Translations under genes and position numbers: made by a program
From: Phocaeicola sp.
Lineage (GTDB): Bacteria > Bacteroidota > Bacteroidia > Bacteroidales > Bacteroidaceae
Length of the DNA stretch: 16,022 bases
Assembly (NCBI GenBank): GCA_020026175.1
Contig: JAHHQV010000060.1
Location: forward strand, 1-16,022
Direction of reading: 5' to 3'
Shown: positions 1 to 7,735 of the stretch, in pieces
Layout: every line of letters starts with the position of its first letter
Numbering within the stretch: the stretch's first letter is position 1
Notes under the pieces: model-generated
What the model was told of the DNA's origin: nothing
What the model saw: only the letters and a program-made list of their open reading frames with translations
The model's database searches: none

Positions 1-53
1 ATAACTTTTATGCAAAATATAGATTGATGTCCCCCATGTTTATCGGGTGAGCC

Positions 54-90
54 CAAAAAGGCTGACTTCCAAATTCGGGAGCCAGCCTTA
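54..90 (-). terminator. Rho-independent terminator of ettA
   Basis: Read on the minus strand, a 7-bp stem (AAGGCTG at 89-83 pairing with CAGCCTT at 64-58) encloses an 18-nt loop that can pair a little further, and runs into TTTTT at 59-55. It begins about 47 nt after the ettA stop codon, so it most likely ends the MFS-ettA transcript. The plus-strand side lacks a T tract. Nothing else is recognisable in 1-53. Confidence 0.7.
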
Positions 91-136
91 ATTTATGTCG
101 CTCAAAAAAGTTTTACTGGACAACTATGATTCTAAA

Positions 137-1825
137 TCAATCTTCCATCAGCTTACGGTAACGAACTCGCTTAGGTTCAACATTACCCATACGCTTCATC
201 TTATTTGCTTCGTATTCTGTATATGAACCTTCAAAATAGAAGACCTGACTGTCTCCTTCGAATGCAAGAATATGGGTACATATACGGTCGAGGAACCAAC
301 GGTCGTGACTGATTACAACTGCACAACCTGCAAAATCTTCAAGACCTTCTTCAAGAGCTCGTAAAGTATTGACGTCAATATCATTTGTAGGTTCGTCAAG
401 AAGCAACACATTACCTTCTTCCTTAAGTGCCATTGCAAGATGGAGACGATTGCGCTCACCTCCTGAAAGCATTCCACAAAGCTTTTCCTGATCTGAACCT
501 GAGAAATTAAATCGGCTCAAATATGCACGTGCATTTACATCGCGATTACCCATACGGATAAGATCGTTTCCTCCACTAATTACCTGATATACACTCTTGT
601 TAGGGTCTATATCCTTGTGCTGCTGATCGACATAGGCCACTTTAACAGTTTCACCAACTTCAAACTCACCCTTATCAACATTTTCAAGTCCCATAATCAA
701 GCGGAAAAGAGTTGTCTTACCTGCACCATTAGGACCTATAACTCCTACGATACCGTTAGGTGGAAGCATAAAATTCAAGTCATCAAACAGAAGTTTTTCA
801 CCATATGCCTTGGCTACATGCTTTGCTTCGATAACCTTATTACCAAGACGAGGACCGTTAGGAATGAATATTTCAAGTTTTTCTTCCTTATCCTTGACAT
901 CTTCGTTAAGCAACTTATCATATGAATTAAGACGAGCTTTACCTTTGGCCTGACGTGCTTTTGGAGCCATGCGTACCCATTCCAACTCTCGCTCAAGTGT
1001 CTTACGACGCTTGCTTGCTGTCTTTTCCTCCATTTCCATACGCTTGGTTTTCTGCTCCAACCAACTTGAATAGTTTCCTTTCCATGGAATTCCTTCGCCT
1101 CTATCTAGCTCAAGAATCCAACCTGCTACATGATCAAGGAAATAGCGGTCGTGTGTTACAGCTATTACTGTACCTTCATACTGCTGGAGATGCTGTTCCA
1201 ACCAGTCGATACTTTCTGCATCAAGGTGGTTGGTAGGCTCATCAAGAAGAAGAATATCCGGTTTCTGAAGTAATAGACGACACAATGCCACACGACGACG
1301 TTCACCTCCTGAGAGGTTCTTCACCATCTGATCTTCTGGCGGACAACGTAGCGCATCCATAGCACGTTCTAGCTTGGAGTCAAGATTCCATGCATCAGTA
1401 GAGTCTATTATATCCTGCAATTCTGCCTGACGAGCAAACAAAGCATCCATCATTTCAGGATCTTCATAATATTCAGGCAATCCGAACTTATTGTTGATTT
1501 CTTCGTATTCTGCCAAAGTATCAACAATTTGCTGAACTCCCTCCATTACAACTTCCTTTACAGTCTTTGTATCATCCAATTGTGGTTCCTGAGCAAGATA
1601 GCCTACCGAATATCCTGGTGAAAAAACCACATCACCTTGATAACTTTTCTCTATTCCGGCTATTATCTTCATCAAAGTAGATTTACCAGAACCGTTAAGA
1701 CCTATAATACCGATTTTAGCTCCATAGAAAAAGGATAGGTAGATGTCCTTCAATACCTGCTTGTTATTTTGGAATGACTTGCTCACTCCAACCATTGAAA
1801 AGATAATTTTCTTATCGTCTGCCAT
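137..1825 (-). CDS. ettA: EttA-type ABC-F ATPase (energy-dependent translational throttle)
   Basis: A 562-residue ABC-F protein with two ATP-binding cassettes and no membrane segments, close to the usual EttA length (E. coli about 555). Cassette 1 has Walker A GLNGSGKST at 42-50, signature LSGGE at 171-175, Walker B with catalytic E196 and a switch His at 225. Cassette 2 has GPNGAGKT at 364-371, LSGGE at 453-457, E478 and H507. An insert at about 95-140 fits the EttA arm, and the basic, charged linker at about 245-320 fits the P-site tRNA-interaction motif. Known family role: binds the ribosomal E site and gates the first peptide bond according to ATP/ADP. The start is an ATG 20 nt downstream of the MFS stop, so the two genes are probably co-transcribed. 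The EttA subfamily call rests on domain layout and length; another ABC-F subtype is less likely. Confidence 0.93.
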   Translation of the reverse strand: MADDKKIIFSMVGVSKSFQNNKQVLKDIYLSFFYGAKIGIIGLNGSGKSTLMKIIAGIEKSYQGDVVFSPGYSVGYLAQEPQLDDTKTVKEVVMEGVQQIVDTLAEYEEINNKFGLPEYYEDPEMMDALFARQAELQDIIDSTDAWNLDSKLERAMDALRCPPEDQMVKNLSGGERRRVALCRLLLQKPDILLLDEPTNHLDAESIDWLEQHLQQYEGTVIAVTHDRYFLDHVAGWILELDRGEGIPWKGNYSSWLEQKTKRMEMEEKTASKRRKTLERELEWVRMAPKARQAKGKARLNSYDKLLNEDVKDKEEKLEIFIPNGPRLGNKVIEAKHVAKAYGEKLLFDDLNFMLPPNGIVGVIGPNGAGKTTLFRLIMGLENVDKGEFEVGETVKVAYVDQQHKDIDPNKSVYQVISGGNDLIRMGNRDVNARAYLSRFNFSGSDQEKLCGMLSGGERNRLHLAMALKEEGNVLLLDEPTNDIDVNTLRALEEGLEDFAGCAVVISHDRWFLDRICTHILAFEGDSQVFYFEGSYTEYEANKMKRMGNVEPKRVRYRKLMED

Positions 1826-1845
1826 ATTCTTTATTAATTTAAATA

Positions 1846-2997
1846 TTATGTATTTCTTTCTTTAAGTGTTTTCTGCAAATAAGGATATGTAAAAGCTATA
1901 TAAAAGAAGACTCCTATAACACATAACAAAAATGCTATAGACAATCGTTCGTAGTCGTAAGCCAGACATACGCAACATCCTATTATAAGGGCTGCATCCC
2001 ACATCAACTGATACGTGCTGTATCCTGTACCTCTTTCACAATGCTTCGGAAGTTGTATCATAACCTTCAAATATTGATACATTGCCAAAGGAATACCTAC
2101 TCCTATCAGTACTCCCGACATATATATACTGAAGTCTATTGCATGTGTGTATAGAATATATATTGCTATAACAAGTATTACATAACCTATAACCAATAAA
2201 ATACGCGAATCTACTTTCCCTAGTAAACGACCTGGTATAAGAAGATAAACCCAAAAGCCACCTGCTATGCAAAGATAGAAAAAAGAATCTGTTTCGTAAC
2301 CTATTAAAGTACCCAAAATGAAAGGTATAGTTACCATATTTATACCGGGAAGTATATTTCTGAACAAAATGAATCTGTCAAACGACAACAAAGGAACCTG
2401 CATAGGAGCTCTAAAACAAACATGAATCATAGATACCAATATAAAACTGATACCATTGAGAACTGCAGAAATGTATATTATTTTTTCCAATGATAAGTCA
2501 GACTCGACATAGGCACCTAGAAATGCTCCAACTACGGCTCCCAACAAACCAGAAAATGCAAACATTATATTAGCCTCGTTTCTGCAAGTGCTTGGAGTAA
2601 CGTCTATTACCAACGTACTTCCTGTAACCATAAGTGCGATACCAAACAACGAGCCTTGAAGAATACGCAATAAACATAGCATCCAGAAACTATCTGCATA
2701 CGGATATGCAATTCCCAAAACGGCAAAAAACAAAATGCTATATGTACATACTTTCTTACGAGAAAACGTGTCTACAAGATAATTACTGAATAATCCAGGA
2801 AGAAACATTGAAAAGCCAAACAGACCCATTGAAACAAACGCAGAGACATCAGACTCTGAGTTCCAATTTTTGATTGTATGCAAATTCAAAACCGGGAAAA
2901 GCATATATACTCCTATGTAGAGGAGTAGATTGGACAATAAAAGTAATATGAAATTCTTATTCCAAAACGAAGTGATACTTATTGGATTGGTATTCAT
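1846..2997 (-). CDS. MFS transporter, substrate unknown
   Basis: A 383-residue, strongly hydrophobic protein with about 12 predicted membrane segments in two halves, typical of the major facilitator superfamily. A motif-A-like loop (YLVDTFSRKK, 73-82) follows TM2, and a motif-B-like RILQGS sits at 111-116 in TM4. The central loop is short (about 195-210). No signal peptide and no residues that identify the substrate; the general look is of a drug/metabolite efflux-type MFS, but this is inference. It lies 146 nt downstream of panB, separated from it by a structured element, and 20 nt upstream of ettA. Its base composition is more AT-rich than ettA, as is common for membrane-protein genes, so I do not read this as transfer. 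No clear promoter of the TAnnTTTG type was found in front of it. Confidence 0.85.
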   Translation of the reverse strand: MNTNPISITSFWNKNFILLLLSNLLLYIGVYMLFPVLNLHTIKNWNSESDVSAFVSMGLFGFSMFLPGLFSNYLVDTFSRKKVCTYSILFFAVLGIAYPYADSFWMLCLLRILQGSLFGIALMVTGSTLVIDVTPSTCRNEANIMFAFSGLLGAVVGAFLGAYVESDLSLEKIIYISAVLNGISFILVSMIHVCFRAPMQVPLLSFDRFILFRNILPGINMVTIPFILGTLIGYETDSFFYLCIAGGFWVYLLIPGRLLGKVDSRILLVIGYVILVIAIYILYTHAIDFSIYMSGVLIGVGIPLAMYQYLKVMIQLPKHCERGTGYSTYQLMWDAALIIGCCVCLAYDYERLSIAFLLCVIGVFFYIAFTYPYLQKTLKERNT

Positions 2998-3038
2998 ATA
3001 TTTATAATTAAGATTTATGGGATATTTTTAAATGCAAA

Positions 3039-3107
3039 GAACCAATAAATAAGAAAAACAAAGATTCTAATACAAGATTAAATCCTTTCTTCCTTATTTA
3101 TCAGTTC
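3039..3107 (-). other. Long imperfect hairpin between panB and the MFS gene
   Basis: As minus-strand RNA, a 15-bp outer stem forms between GAACTGATAAATAAG (3107-3093) and CTTATTTATTGGTTC (3053-3039), all positions paired when two G-U wobbles are allowed. Inside it a second stem pairs AAA-GATT-TAAT with ATTA-AATC-TTT (one bulged G on each side) around a CTTGT loop. It starts 37 nt after the panB stop. The 3' side continues TTTGCATTT rather than a clean T tract, so it may be a weak terminator, an mRNA-stability element or a leader structure of the MFS-ettA transcript. Function is not shown by the sequence. Confidence 0.45.
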
Positions 3108-3143
3108 TATATAAAAGAAATCTGTAACTCACAAATCATAAAA

Positions 3144-3965
3144 TCAATATTGTTCGGATTGGTTTGGAAATTCACCCGACTTTACATCCGATATGTAATT
3201 CCCAATAGCATCTGTCATTATTGTATGTAAATCAGCATAACGACGAAGGAATTTAGGACTGAAACCTTTTGTCATACCAAGCATATCTGTAACGACCAAT
3301 ACTTGACCATCAACATTTCCTCCTGCACCAATACCAATAACAGGAATTGTAAGTTCTGAAGCAACCCTTGCTGCAAGTCCTGCAGGAATCTTTTCCAAAA
3401 CCAAAGCAAAGCAACCAGCCTCTTCCAAAAGATGTGCATCACGTACAAGCTTTTCAGCCTCAGCATCTTCTTTTGCACGTACATTATAAGTGCCATACTT
3501 ATTTATAGACTGAGGCATAAGTCCCAAATGTCCCATAACAGGAATACCAGCACCTATAATTTTCTTTACTGTTTCAATGACTTCTTCGCCACCCTCCAAC
3601 TTCAAAGAATCTGCATGAGTTTCCTTCATTATACGGATTGCATTGCGTACACCATCGTAGGCATCTGCCTGATATGTACCGAATGGCATATCTACAACAA
3701 CCAAGGCACGTTTTACACCTCTCATTACTGATTTACCATGATAAATCATCTGATCTATTGTTATAGGAAGAGTAGTGACATTTCCTGCCATTACATTAGA
3801 TGCAGAGTCACCTACCAAAATTATATCTATTCCGGCTCCATCAACAATCTGAGCCATAGTATAATCGTATGAAGTAAGCATAGAAATCTTCTCGCCTCTC
3901 TGCTTCATTTCTGTCAAACGATGCGTAGTAACCTTACGCACATCACTAGATAAATATCCTGCCAT
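3144..3965 (-). CDS. panB: 3-methyl-2-oxobutanoate hydroxymethyltransferase (ketopantoate synthesis)
   Basis: First step of pantothenate (vitamin B5/CoA) synthesis: transfers a hydroxymethyl group from 5,10-methylene-tetrahydrofolate to alpha-ketoisovalerate, giving ketopantoate, in the cytoplasm. The 273-residue protein shows the family TIM-barrel motifs: TSYDYT 31-36, VGDSASNV 51-58 (D53 metal ligand), VVDMPFG 90-96 (D92 metal ligand), KLEGG 122-126 (E124), HLGLMPQ 146-152, LEKIPA 170-175 (E171, the catalytic glutamate) and PVIGIGAG 188-195. The frame opens at a GTG at 3977, but the ATG at 3965 is preferred because it gives the family's usual MAGYL start and leaves a normal leader behind the promoter at 3997-4028. 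No panC or panD is in the window. All key residues are present. Confidence 0.96.
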   Translation of the reverse strand: MAGYLSSDVRKVTTHRLTEMKQRGEKISMLTSYDYTMAQIVDGAGIDIILVGDSASNVMAGNVTTLPITIDQMIYHGKSVMRGVKRALVVVDMPFGTYQADAYDGVRNAIRIMKETHADSLKLEGGEEVIETVKKIIGAGIPVMGHLGLMPQSINKYGTYNVRAKEDAEAEKLVRDAHLLEEAGCFALVLEKIPAGLAARVASELTIPVIGIGAGGNVDGQVLVVTDMLGMTKGFSPKFLRRYADLHTIMTDAIGNYISDVKSGEFPNQSEQY

Positions 3966-3996
3966 ATTTTTTAACACTTTATTTATAAAAACTCAG

Positions 3997-4028
3997 CAAA
4001 ATTATATGTTTTGTACAATATAAACAAA
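3997..4028 (-). promoter_or_regulatory. panB promoter (Bacteroidota type)
   Basis: On the minus strand TTTG (4028-4025), a 20-nt spacer and TAATTTTG (4004-3997) match the Bacteroidota -33 TTTG / -7 TAnnTTTG consensus exactly. Transcription would begin near 3990, giving a leader of about 25 nt to the ATG at 3965. It sits just after the stop codon of the DUF1460 gene, so panB is likely transcribed separately from the upstream envelope genes. Confidence 0.65.
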
Positions 4029-4044
4029 TCAATATAACAATTAC

Positions 4045-4893
4045 TTATATATTCAGTCTTGCTACTCTTATCCCGGTATGCCTCTTTCTTTTTGACAAAT
4101 AATCAAATAATGTTACATTATCCACTATTACCTTATGACGTAAAGAGGATGCATGAATAAGATGCAACTTGTTGTCTAGCCAATAGGCAAAGCCTATATG
4201 AACTACATCCAATCCGGAAATACTTGTAGTCAAAGCTACTATATCTCCATTTTTTATCTTTAAAACATCTATACCCTTATCCAAAAATTGTTTAGGAATA
4301 TATGGCATATGATAATCCTTCCATAAAGTTTCAACCTTACGCATCATCATTACATTTGATGTATCAGATTTTAGACTTTTATATAAATCTATATTTGAAG
4401 TCATGAAATTCAAGGAAAAGACTCTCGTAGAGTACTCCGACTCCTTTGTCGTTTCGAATAAAATGCCTTTATAAGTATTATCGAATAACCAGTCGGAAAA
4501 ATAATGCAATCTTGATACATAACCTTTTATAATACCTCCTCTGTACCTCAATTTCTGTAAAGAACGACAAAAATCTCTATACCCATAACCTTTTTCTTTT
4601 GAAGATAAATATAAAGCTATTACTGTCTCTACATAGGTAGTACAATCGAAAGAGTCTGTACGAGCCACCAGTTTTTCATCACGAGATCTGTCCAACAATC
4701 CGCTTGCATATGATTTGCCTTGCAAAGCTTTAGCAAAAAACAATATCCTATCTTCGGATTTGCATGACACCAAAGAAGAACTCTTCTTTAGGATGTTTTC
4801 AATAAATATACTGTCAGTTTTCTCAGATGAATACGCTGAAACAACATTCAGTACTAGAAATGACAATCCTAAAGACAAACTACTTGATTTCAT
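4045..4893 (-). CDS. DUF1460 family protein, N-acetylmuramoyl-L-alanine amidase-like
   Basis: A 282-residue exported protein of the DUF1460 family, which has an NlpC/P60-like papain fold and is usually annotated as amidase-like; members are thought to cut cell-wall peptides, though the substrate here is unknown. Residues 1-22 look like a signal peptide (hydrophobic core LGLSFLVLNVVSA). The likely nucleophile is C84 in the motif FDCTTYVET (82-90); the likely catalytic histidine is H222 in DVVHIGF (219-225), and a conserved-looking HLIHASS follows at 234-240. Its ATG overlaps the end of the TRIC-family gene by 14 nt and is preceded by GGAGAGG, an unusually good ribosome site for this phylum, indicating translational coupling. 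A periplasmic location is inferred. Confidence 0.85.
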   Translation of the reverse strand: MKSSSLSLGLSFLVLNVVSAYSSEKTDSIFIENILKKSSSLVSCKSEDRILFFAKALQGKSYASGLLDRSRDEKLVARTDSFDCTTYVETVIALYLSSKEKGYGYRDFCRSLQKLRYRGGIIKGYVSRLHYFSDWLFDNTYKGILFETTKESEYSTRVFSLNFMTSNIDLYKSLKSDTSNVMMMRKVETLWKDYHMPYIPKQFLDKGIDVLKIKNGDIVALTTSISGLDVVHIGFAYWLDNKLHLIHASSLRHKVIVDNVTLFDYLSKRKRHTGIRVARLNI

Positions 4894-5512
4894 CCTCTCC
4901 TTTCAATATAGGCAATGTTATCTCATATTTTACCGCTATAATACGGGTAACAAAGACAGTAACGCCACATATAATTTGCGACAAATAATCTTCAAAGCCC
5001 AACGATGTACAAATCCATAGACATATACCGCCTATAACACATGCCATAGCATATATTTCTTTTCTGAAGATAAGAGGTATTTCATTTATAAACACATCAC
5101 GTATAACTCCGCCAGCTGCCCCAGTTATACTACCCATTATAATAGCAACCCAAAATGTATGACCCAGTTCAATGCTCTTTGTTGCTCCTACAACAGTAAA
5201 AAGGGCAAGACCAACACTGTCAAATATAAAGAATGTATTGGTTAAACGAATAAGGTATTGGCGGAATACAATAACAAAAAGCATTGCCAATGCTGTACAT
5301 ATAAGATAAATAGGGTCTGTCATCCAGGCAGGAGTAACATCAAGCAACAAATCACGTATCGTTCCACCACCGATAGCTGTAGCCAGTCCGACAACGTATG
5401 CACCAAACCAATCAAATCTTTTAGCAGAAGCCAGTCTAATTCCGCTTATGGCAAATGCAAATGTTCCGATAAAGTCAAGTATTTCGACAAATGTAGGTAT
5501 CTCAAACATCAT
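4880..5512 (-). CDS. TRIC cation channel family membrane protein (UPF0126, YadS/YicG-like)
   Basis: A 210-residue integral membrane protein with about seven membrane helices built as two related halves. Each half has the glycine-rich signature of the family: GGGTIRD at 48-54 and GAAGGVIRD at 131-139, followed by NEIPLIFRKEIYA at 143-155. Prokaryotic TRIC proteins form trimeric potassium-permeable channels in the known structures; some members of this UPF0126 group have been proposed to move small molecules instead, so transported species here is open. Two adjacent ATGs (5512 and 5509) could start translation. It follows the DUF3078 gene by 41 nt and overlaps the DUF1460 gene by 14 nt, so it is the middle gene of a probable three-gene envelope operon. 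Confidence 0.9.
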   Translation of the reverse strand: MMFEIPTFVEILDFIGTFAFAISGIRLASAKRFDWFGAYVVGLATAIGGGTIRDLLLDVTPAWMTDPIYLICTALAMLFVIVFRQYLIRLTNTFFIFDSVGLALFTVVGATKSIELGHTFWVAIIMGSITGAAGGVIRDVFINEIPLIFRKEIYAMACVIGGICLWICTSLGFEDYLSQIICGVTVFVTRIIAVKYEITLPILKGEDEIK

Positions 5513-5553
5513 TTATAAGATTATTAAAATTCTAATTATTTTATTATTACTTA

Positions 5554-7314
5554 TTACCATGTATAATTCAATCCAAAACTTAGTATTTCCTGAAACTGTA
5601 AATACTTATCTCCTTTTTTAGGCTTCGCACCGTCATCGTATCTGGCGTGGAGAAAAAGATTTGTTGAAAGATATTTGTTTATCACAAAAGTGAATGTATT
5701 TTCCCATTCACTAAACACTTTCTCGTAATTGGTTGTATACGTAAACTTGGATTTCCACATCAAAAATGAAAACATCTTCCATGTCAATGTAGTATTGATA
5801 CGTGAACCAAGTTCATGTTCCACCTTGTGTCCTTCCTTAATGTTGAATTTAGTAGGATCAACCTTGTCACTTGCAACACTATACATAGTATAGTTGAAAG
5901 GATTAAGAAGGACTGAAAGGTCTATCACACCATCTTTCACAAGTTTATAGTCAACACCGACACCAATATTCAATGTAGCAGGAGACAAAATAGTAGAAAT
6001 AAGCTTATCGGAATTAGTAGCATAATTAGAGAACAACTGAGTCTGAAATTCAGCCGACAATGTATAATACCAATCCCATATTGCCCTGTAACCTAATTTT
6101 GAAGACAAGCGCAACAAGTCATTATTAGGCTTATAAGAATGAACGGTATCCGAAGGAGCCGATATAAATCCTAGTTTCCACTCTAGTTTTCCTTCATATT
6201 GAAAATTCTGCTTGTTGTCGTATTTCACCTGCCAGTTAATTCCTGACAGTAATGATTTCGAACTTTCACCACCTTTATACCAGTTGTCTGAAATATAGTT
6301 CTGCGAGAATTGAAGAAATCCCGAGCCACCGGAAGTCCAGAAATTAGGTTTATACACCAACAAATCAGACTCTTCCACAACTTCAAGTCCTATATTATTT
6401 TGTGCCATATTTATAAATCCAGAGTTCTCCGAAGAATAATGAAGCGTATCAAAACAAATCACTTCAAGAGAATCTATTTTCGATTCGTTCAAACGTACCA
6501 ACTCAGGATAATGAGTATAGAAATCCAACATCTGTCTATCTATTTTCTTGCTTACCAATACATCATTATCAACCCTTGGCACATCCTTCATAATCCTATT
6601 TGCCTTTGAGATTGAATCCTCTTTCAATATATCTTTAGGATACCATCCGTCAATAGAAGATGCTTCGATAAAAGGTTTTGAATAATAAGTCAAAGGTATT
6701 ACGTATTTATAGAATATTGGTTTCATCTCTATTTCGGAAAGAGAAAGATAAATGTCATCCCATCTATCTTGGTCTTCCATCTGATTTCTTTTATAACGAT
6801 AATAGATATACTGTAAATCCTTTACTGATTGAGGCACAATCTTCTTAGGACTCTTCTTAAGAATTTTATTCTTGTTTTCTACAGTGTCAGGTTTAGCTAT
6901 TGTATCAAGGTTAGCTGTTGAATCAAGCCTTACAATTGTATCCATATTCAAACTATCCAATTTTACTGAATCCAGACAAATAGAAATCGTATCTAAAAAC
7001 GGAACTGGCACTGTATCCAATAAAAGTGAATCTTTCGTAAAGATGGAATCTGCACATATAGTATCAGATAACATATATAATAGCGAATCTGATGAGATAA
7101 GATGTATTTCCTCTTCCAACGAATCTATTTTTACTGAATCTGTAATATCTAGTCTAGCTACAGAATCATCCGATATAGAGTCCAAGCTTATTTTTTGACG
7201 TCCTAACGAATCTTTTACTAAAAAAACTTCTCTATTTACTGAATAAGAAGGTCTTATATTATAATCAAAGAATATCACGACAAGCAAAAACAATATAACC
7301 CAATTTGTTTTCAT
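5554..7314 (-). CDS. DUF3078 outer-membrane beta-barrel protein with Asp-Ser/Thr repeat tract
   Basis: A 586-residue exported protein. An N-terminal hydrophobic stretch (about 5-17) is a signal peptide. Residues 35-144 form a low-complexity tract with 17 Asp-Ser or Asp-Thr pairs, mostly 5-8 residues apart, usually with a hydrophobic residue on either side. A linker rich in Tyr and charged residues (150-300) follows. From about 305 to 586 come alternating hydrophobic/polar strands of the DUF3078 type, with the motif SDNWYKGGESS (342-352), ending in a C-terminal aromatic (NYTW), as expected of a BAM-inserted barrel. The role is unknown; a nutrient, lipid or envelope function is only a guess. 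It heads a probable operon with the TRIC and DUF1460 genes and diverges from pyrG. Confidence 0.82.
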   Translation of the reverse strand: MKTNWVILFLLVVIFFDYNIRPSYSVNREVFLVKDSLGRQKISLDSISDDSVARLDITDSVKIDSLEEEIHLISSDSLLYMLSDTICADSIFTKDSLLLDTVPVPFLDTISICLDSVKLDSLNMDTIVRLDSTANLDTIAKPDTVENKNKILKKSPKKIVPQSVKDLQYIYYRYKRNQMEDQDRWDDIYLSLSEIEMKPIFYKYVIPLTYYSKPFIEASSIDGWYPKDILKEDSISKANRIMKDVPRVDNDVLVSKKIDRQMLDFYTHYPELVRLNESKIDSLEVICFDTLHYSSENSGFINMAQNNIGLEVVEESDLLVYKPNFWTSGGSGFLQFSQNYISDNWYKGGESSKSLLSGINWQVKYDNKQNFQYEGKLEWKLGFISAPSDTVHSYKPNNDLLRLSSKLGYRAIWDWYYTLSAEFQTQLFSNYATNSDKLISTILSPATLNIGVGVDYKLVKDGVIDLSVLLNPFNYTMYSVASDKVDPTKFNIKEGHKVEHELGSRINTTLTWKMFSFLMWKSKFTYTTNYEKVFSEWENTFTFVINKYLSTNLFLHARYDDGAKPKKGDKYLQFQEILSFGLNYTW

Positions 7315-7350
7315 ATAAATGTATGTATAAACTAATAATTAAACCAAATG

Positions 7351-7358
7351 CAAAAATA
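7351..7358 (-). promoter_or_regulatory. Possible -7 box of the DUF3078 gene
   Basis: TATTTTTG on the minus strand fits TAnnTTTG, about 37 nt before the DUF3078 start codon. The nearest upstream TTG (7385-7383) is 24 nt away, longer than usual, so the assignment is weak in such AT-rich sequence. Confidence 0.3.
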
Positions 7359-7617
7359 GTATTTTTCTACAAATTCCATATTCAATTGTAGAATTTAATA
7401 ACACTTTTTTATTTCAAAAAACAAGATGACAAAACTTTCAATTCGACAGATAAGACAGCAATAAACAAGCGCATAATCCTTAATTTTACAATAACATAAG
7501 TACCAACAGAACAATCAAAAGCCATATACCCGACCTGAAATCTAGCAGAAGCAGCATGAACAACAAAGCTAAAAAAGGTTACAAATCCAACTATATCTAT
7601 ATTATAAATCGTAAAAA

Positions 7618-7627
7618 TTGACGTCAA
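7618..7627. promoter_or_regulatory. Perfect 10-bp palindrome TTGACGTCAA upstream of the pyrG promoter
   Basis: A perfect dyad ending 25 nt before the pyrG -33 box. It is the most GC-containing symmetrical site in an otherwise AT-rich spacer and is placed where an activator or repressor might bind. No regulator is encoded next to it, so an operator role is only inferred. Confidence 0.3.
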
Positions 7628-7652
7628 CTTAAAATGTTTAGCTTTTAAAGTC

Positions 7653-7681
7653 TTGAATTTTGGCTTTTTTTTATAACTTTG
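7653..7681 (+). promoter_or_regulatory. pyrG promoter (Bacteroidota type)
   Basis: TTG at 7653-7655, an 18-nt spacer, then TAACTTTG at 7674-7681, an exact TAnnTTTG match. Initiation would fall near 7688, giving a leader of roughly 48 nt before the GTG start of pyrG. The -33 box is weaker than the -7 box. It probably drives pyrG and yidC together. Confidence 0.6.
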
Positions 7682-7735
7682 CACACTTGTAAAAGAAGTT
7701 CGATTTTGAAATTAATTTTTTAAACATTCATAATT

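Larger units (their letters stand above)
7315..7735. other. 421-nt divergent intergenic region (DUF3078 / pyrG)
   Basis: AT-rich spacer between two divergent genes. It holds a good promoter for pyrG (7653-7681), a weak -7-like box for the DUF3078 gene (7351-7358) and a 10-bp palindrome at 7618-7627. An open frame of 91 codons exists on the minus strand (7409-7684), but its composition is that of translated AT-rich spacer and it has no recognisable domain. I found no RNA gene, repeat or terminator here; about 7385-7615 has no feature I can explain. Confidence 0.7.

Noticed and set aside
617..1236. Plus-strand open frames inside ettA
   Set aside because: Antisense shadows of a strongly conserved gene, with no features of their own.
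6872..7198. 108-codon plus-strand open frame opposite the DUF3078 repeat tract
   Set aside because: Its Ser/Glu repeats come from the complementary strand of the Asp-Ser codons; no promoter or domain supports it.
7424..7464. 12-codon open frame (ATG at 7426) on the plus strand, considered as a pyrG leader peptide
   Set aside because: It lies far upstream of the likely pyrG transcription start and no attenuator hairpin follows it.
7409..7684. 91-codon open frame on the minus strand in the pyrG/DUF3078 spacer
   Set aside because: It spans the pyrG promoter, has no recognisable domain, and its Phe/Val/Lys-rich sequence is what AT-rich non-coding DNA gives when translated.
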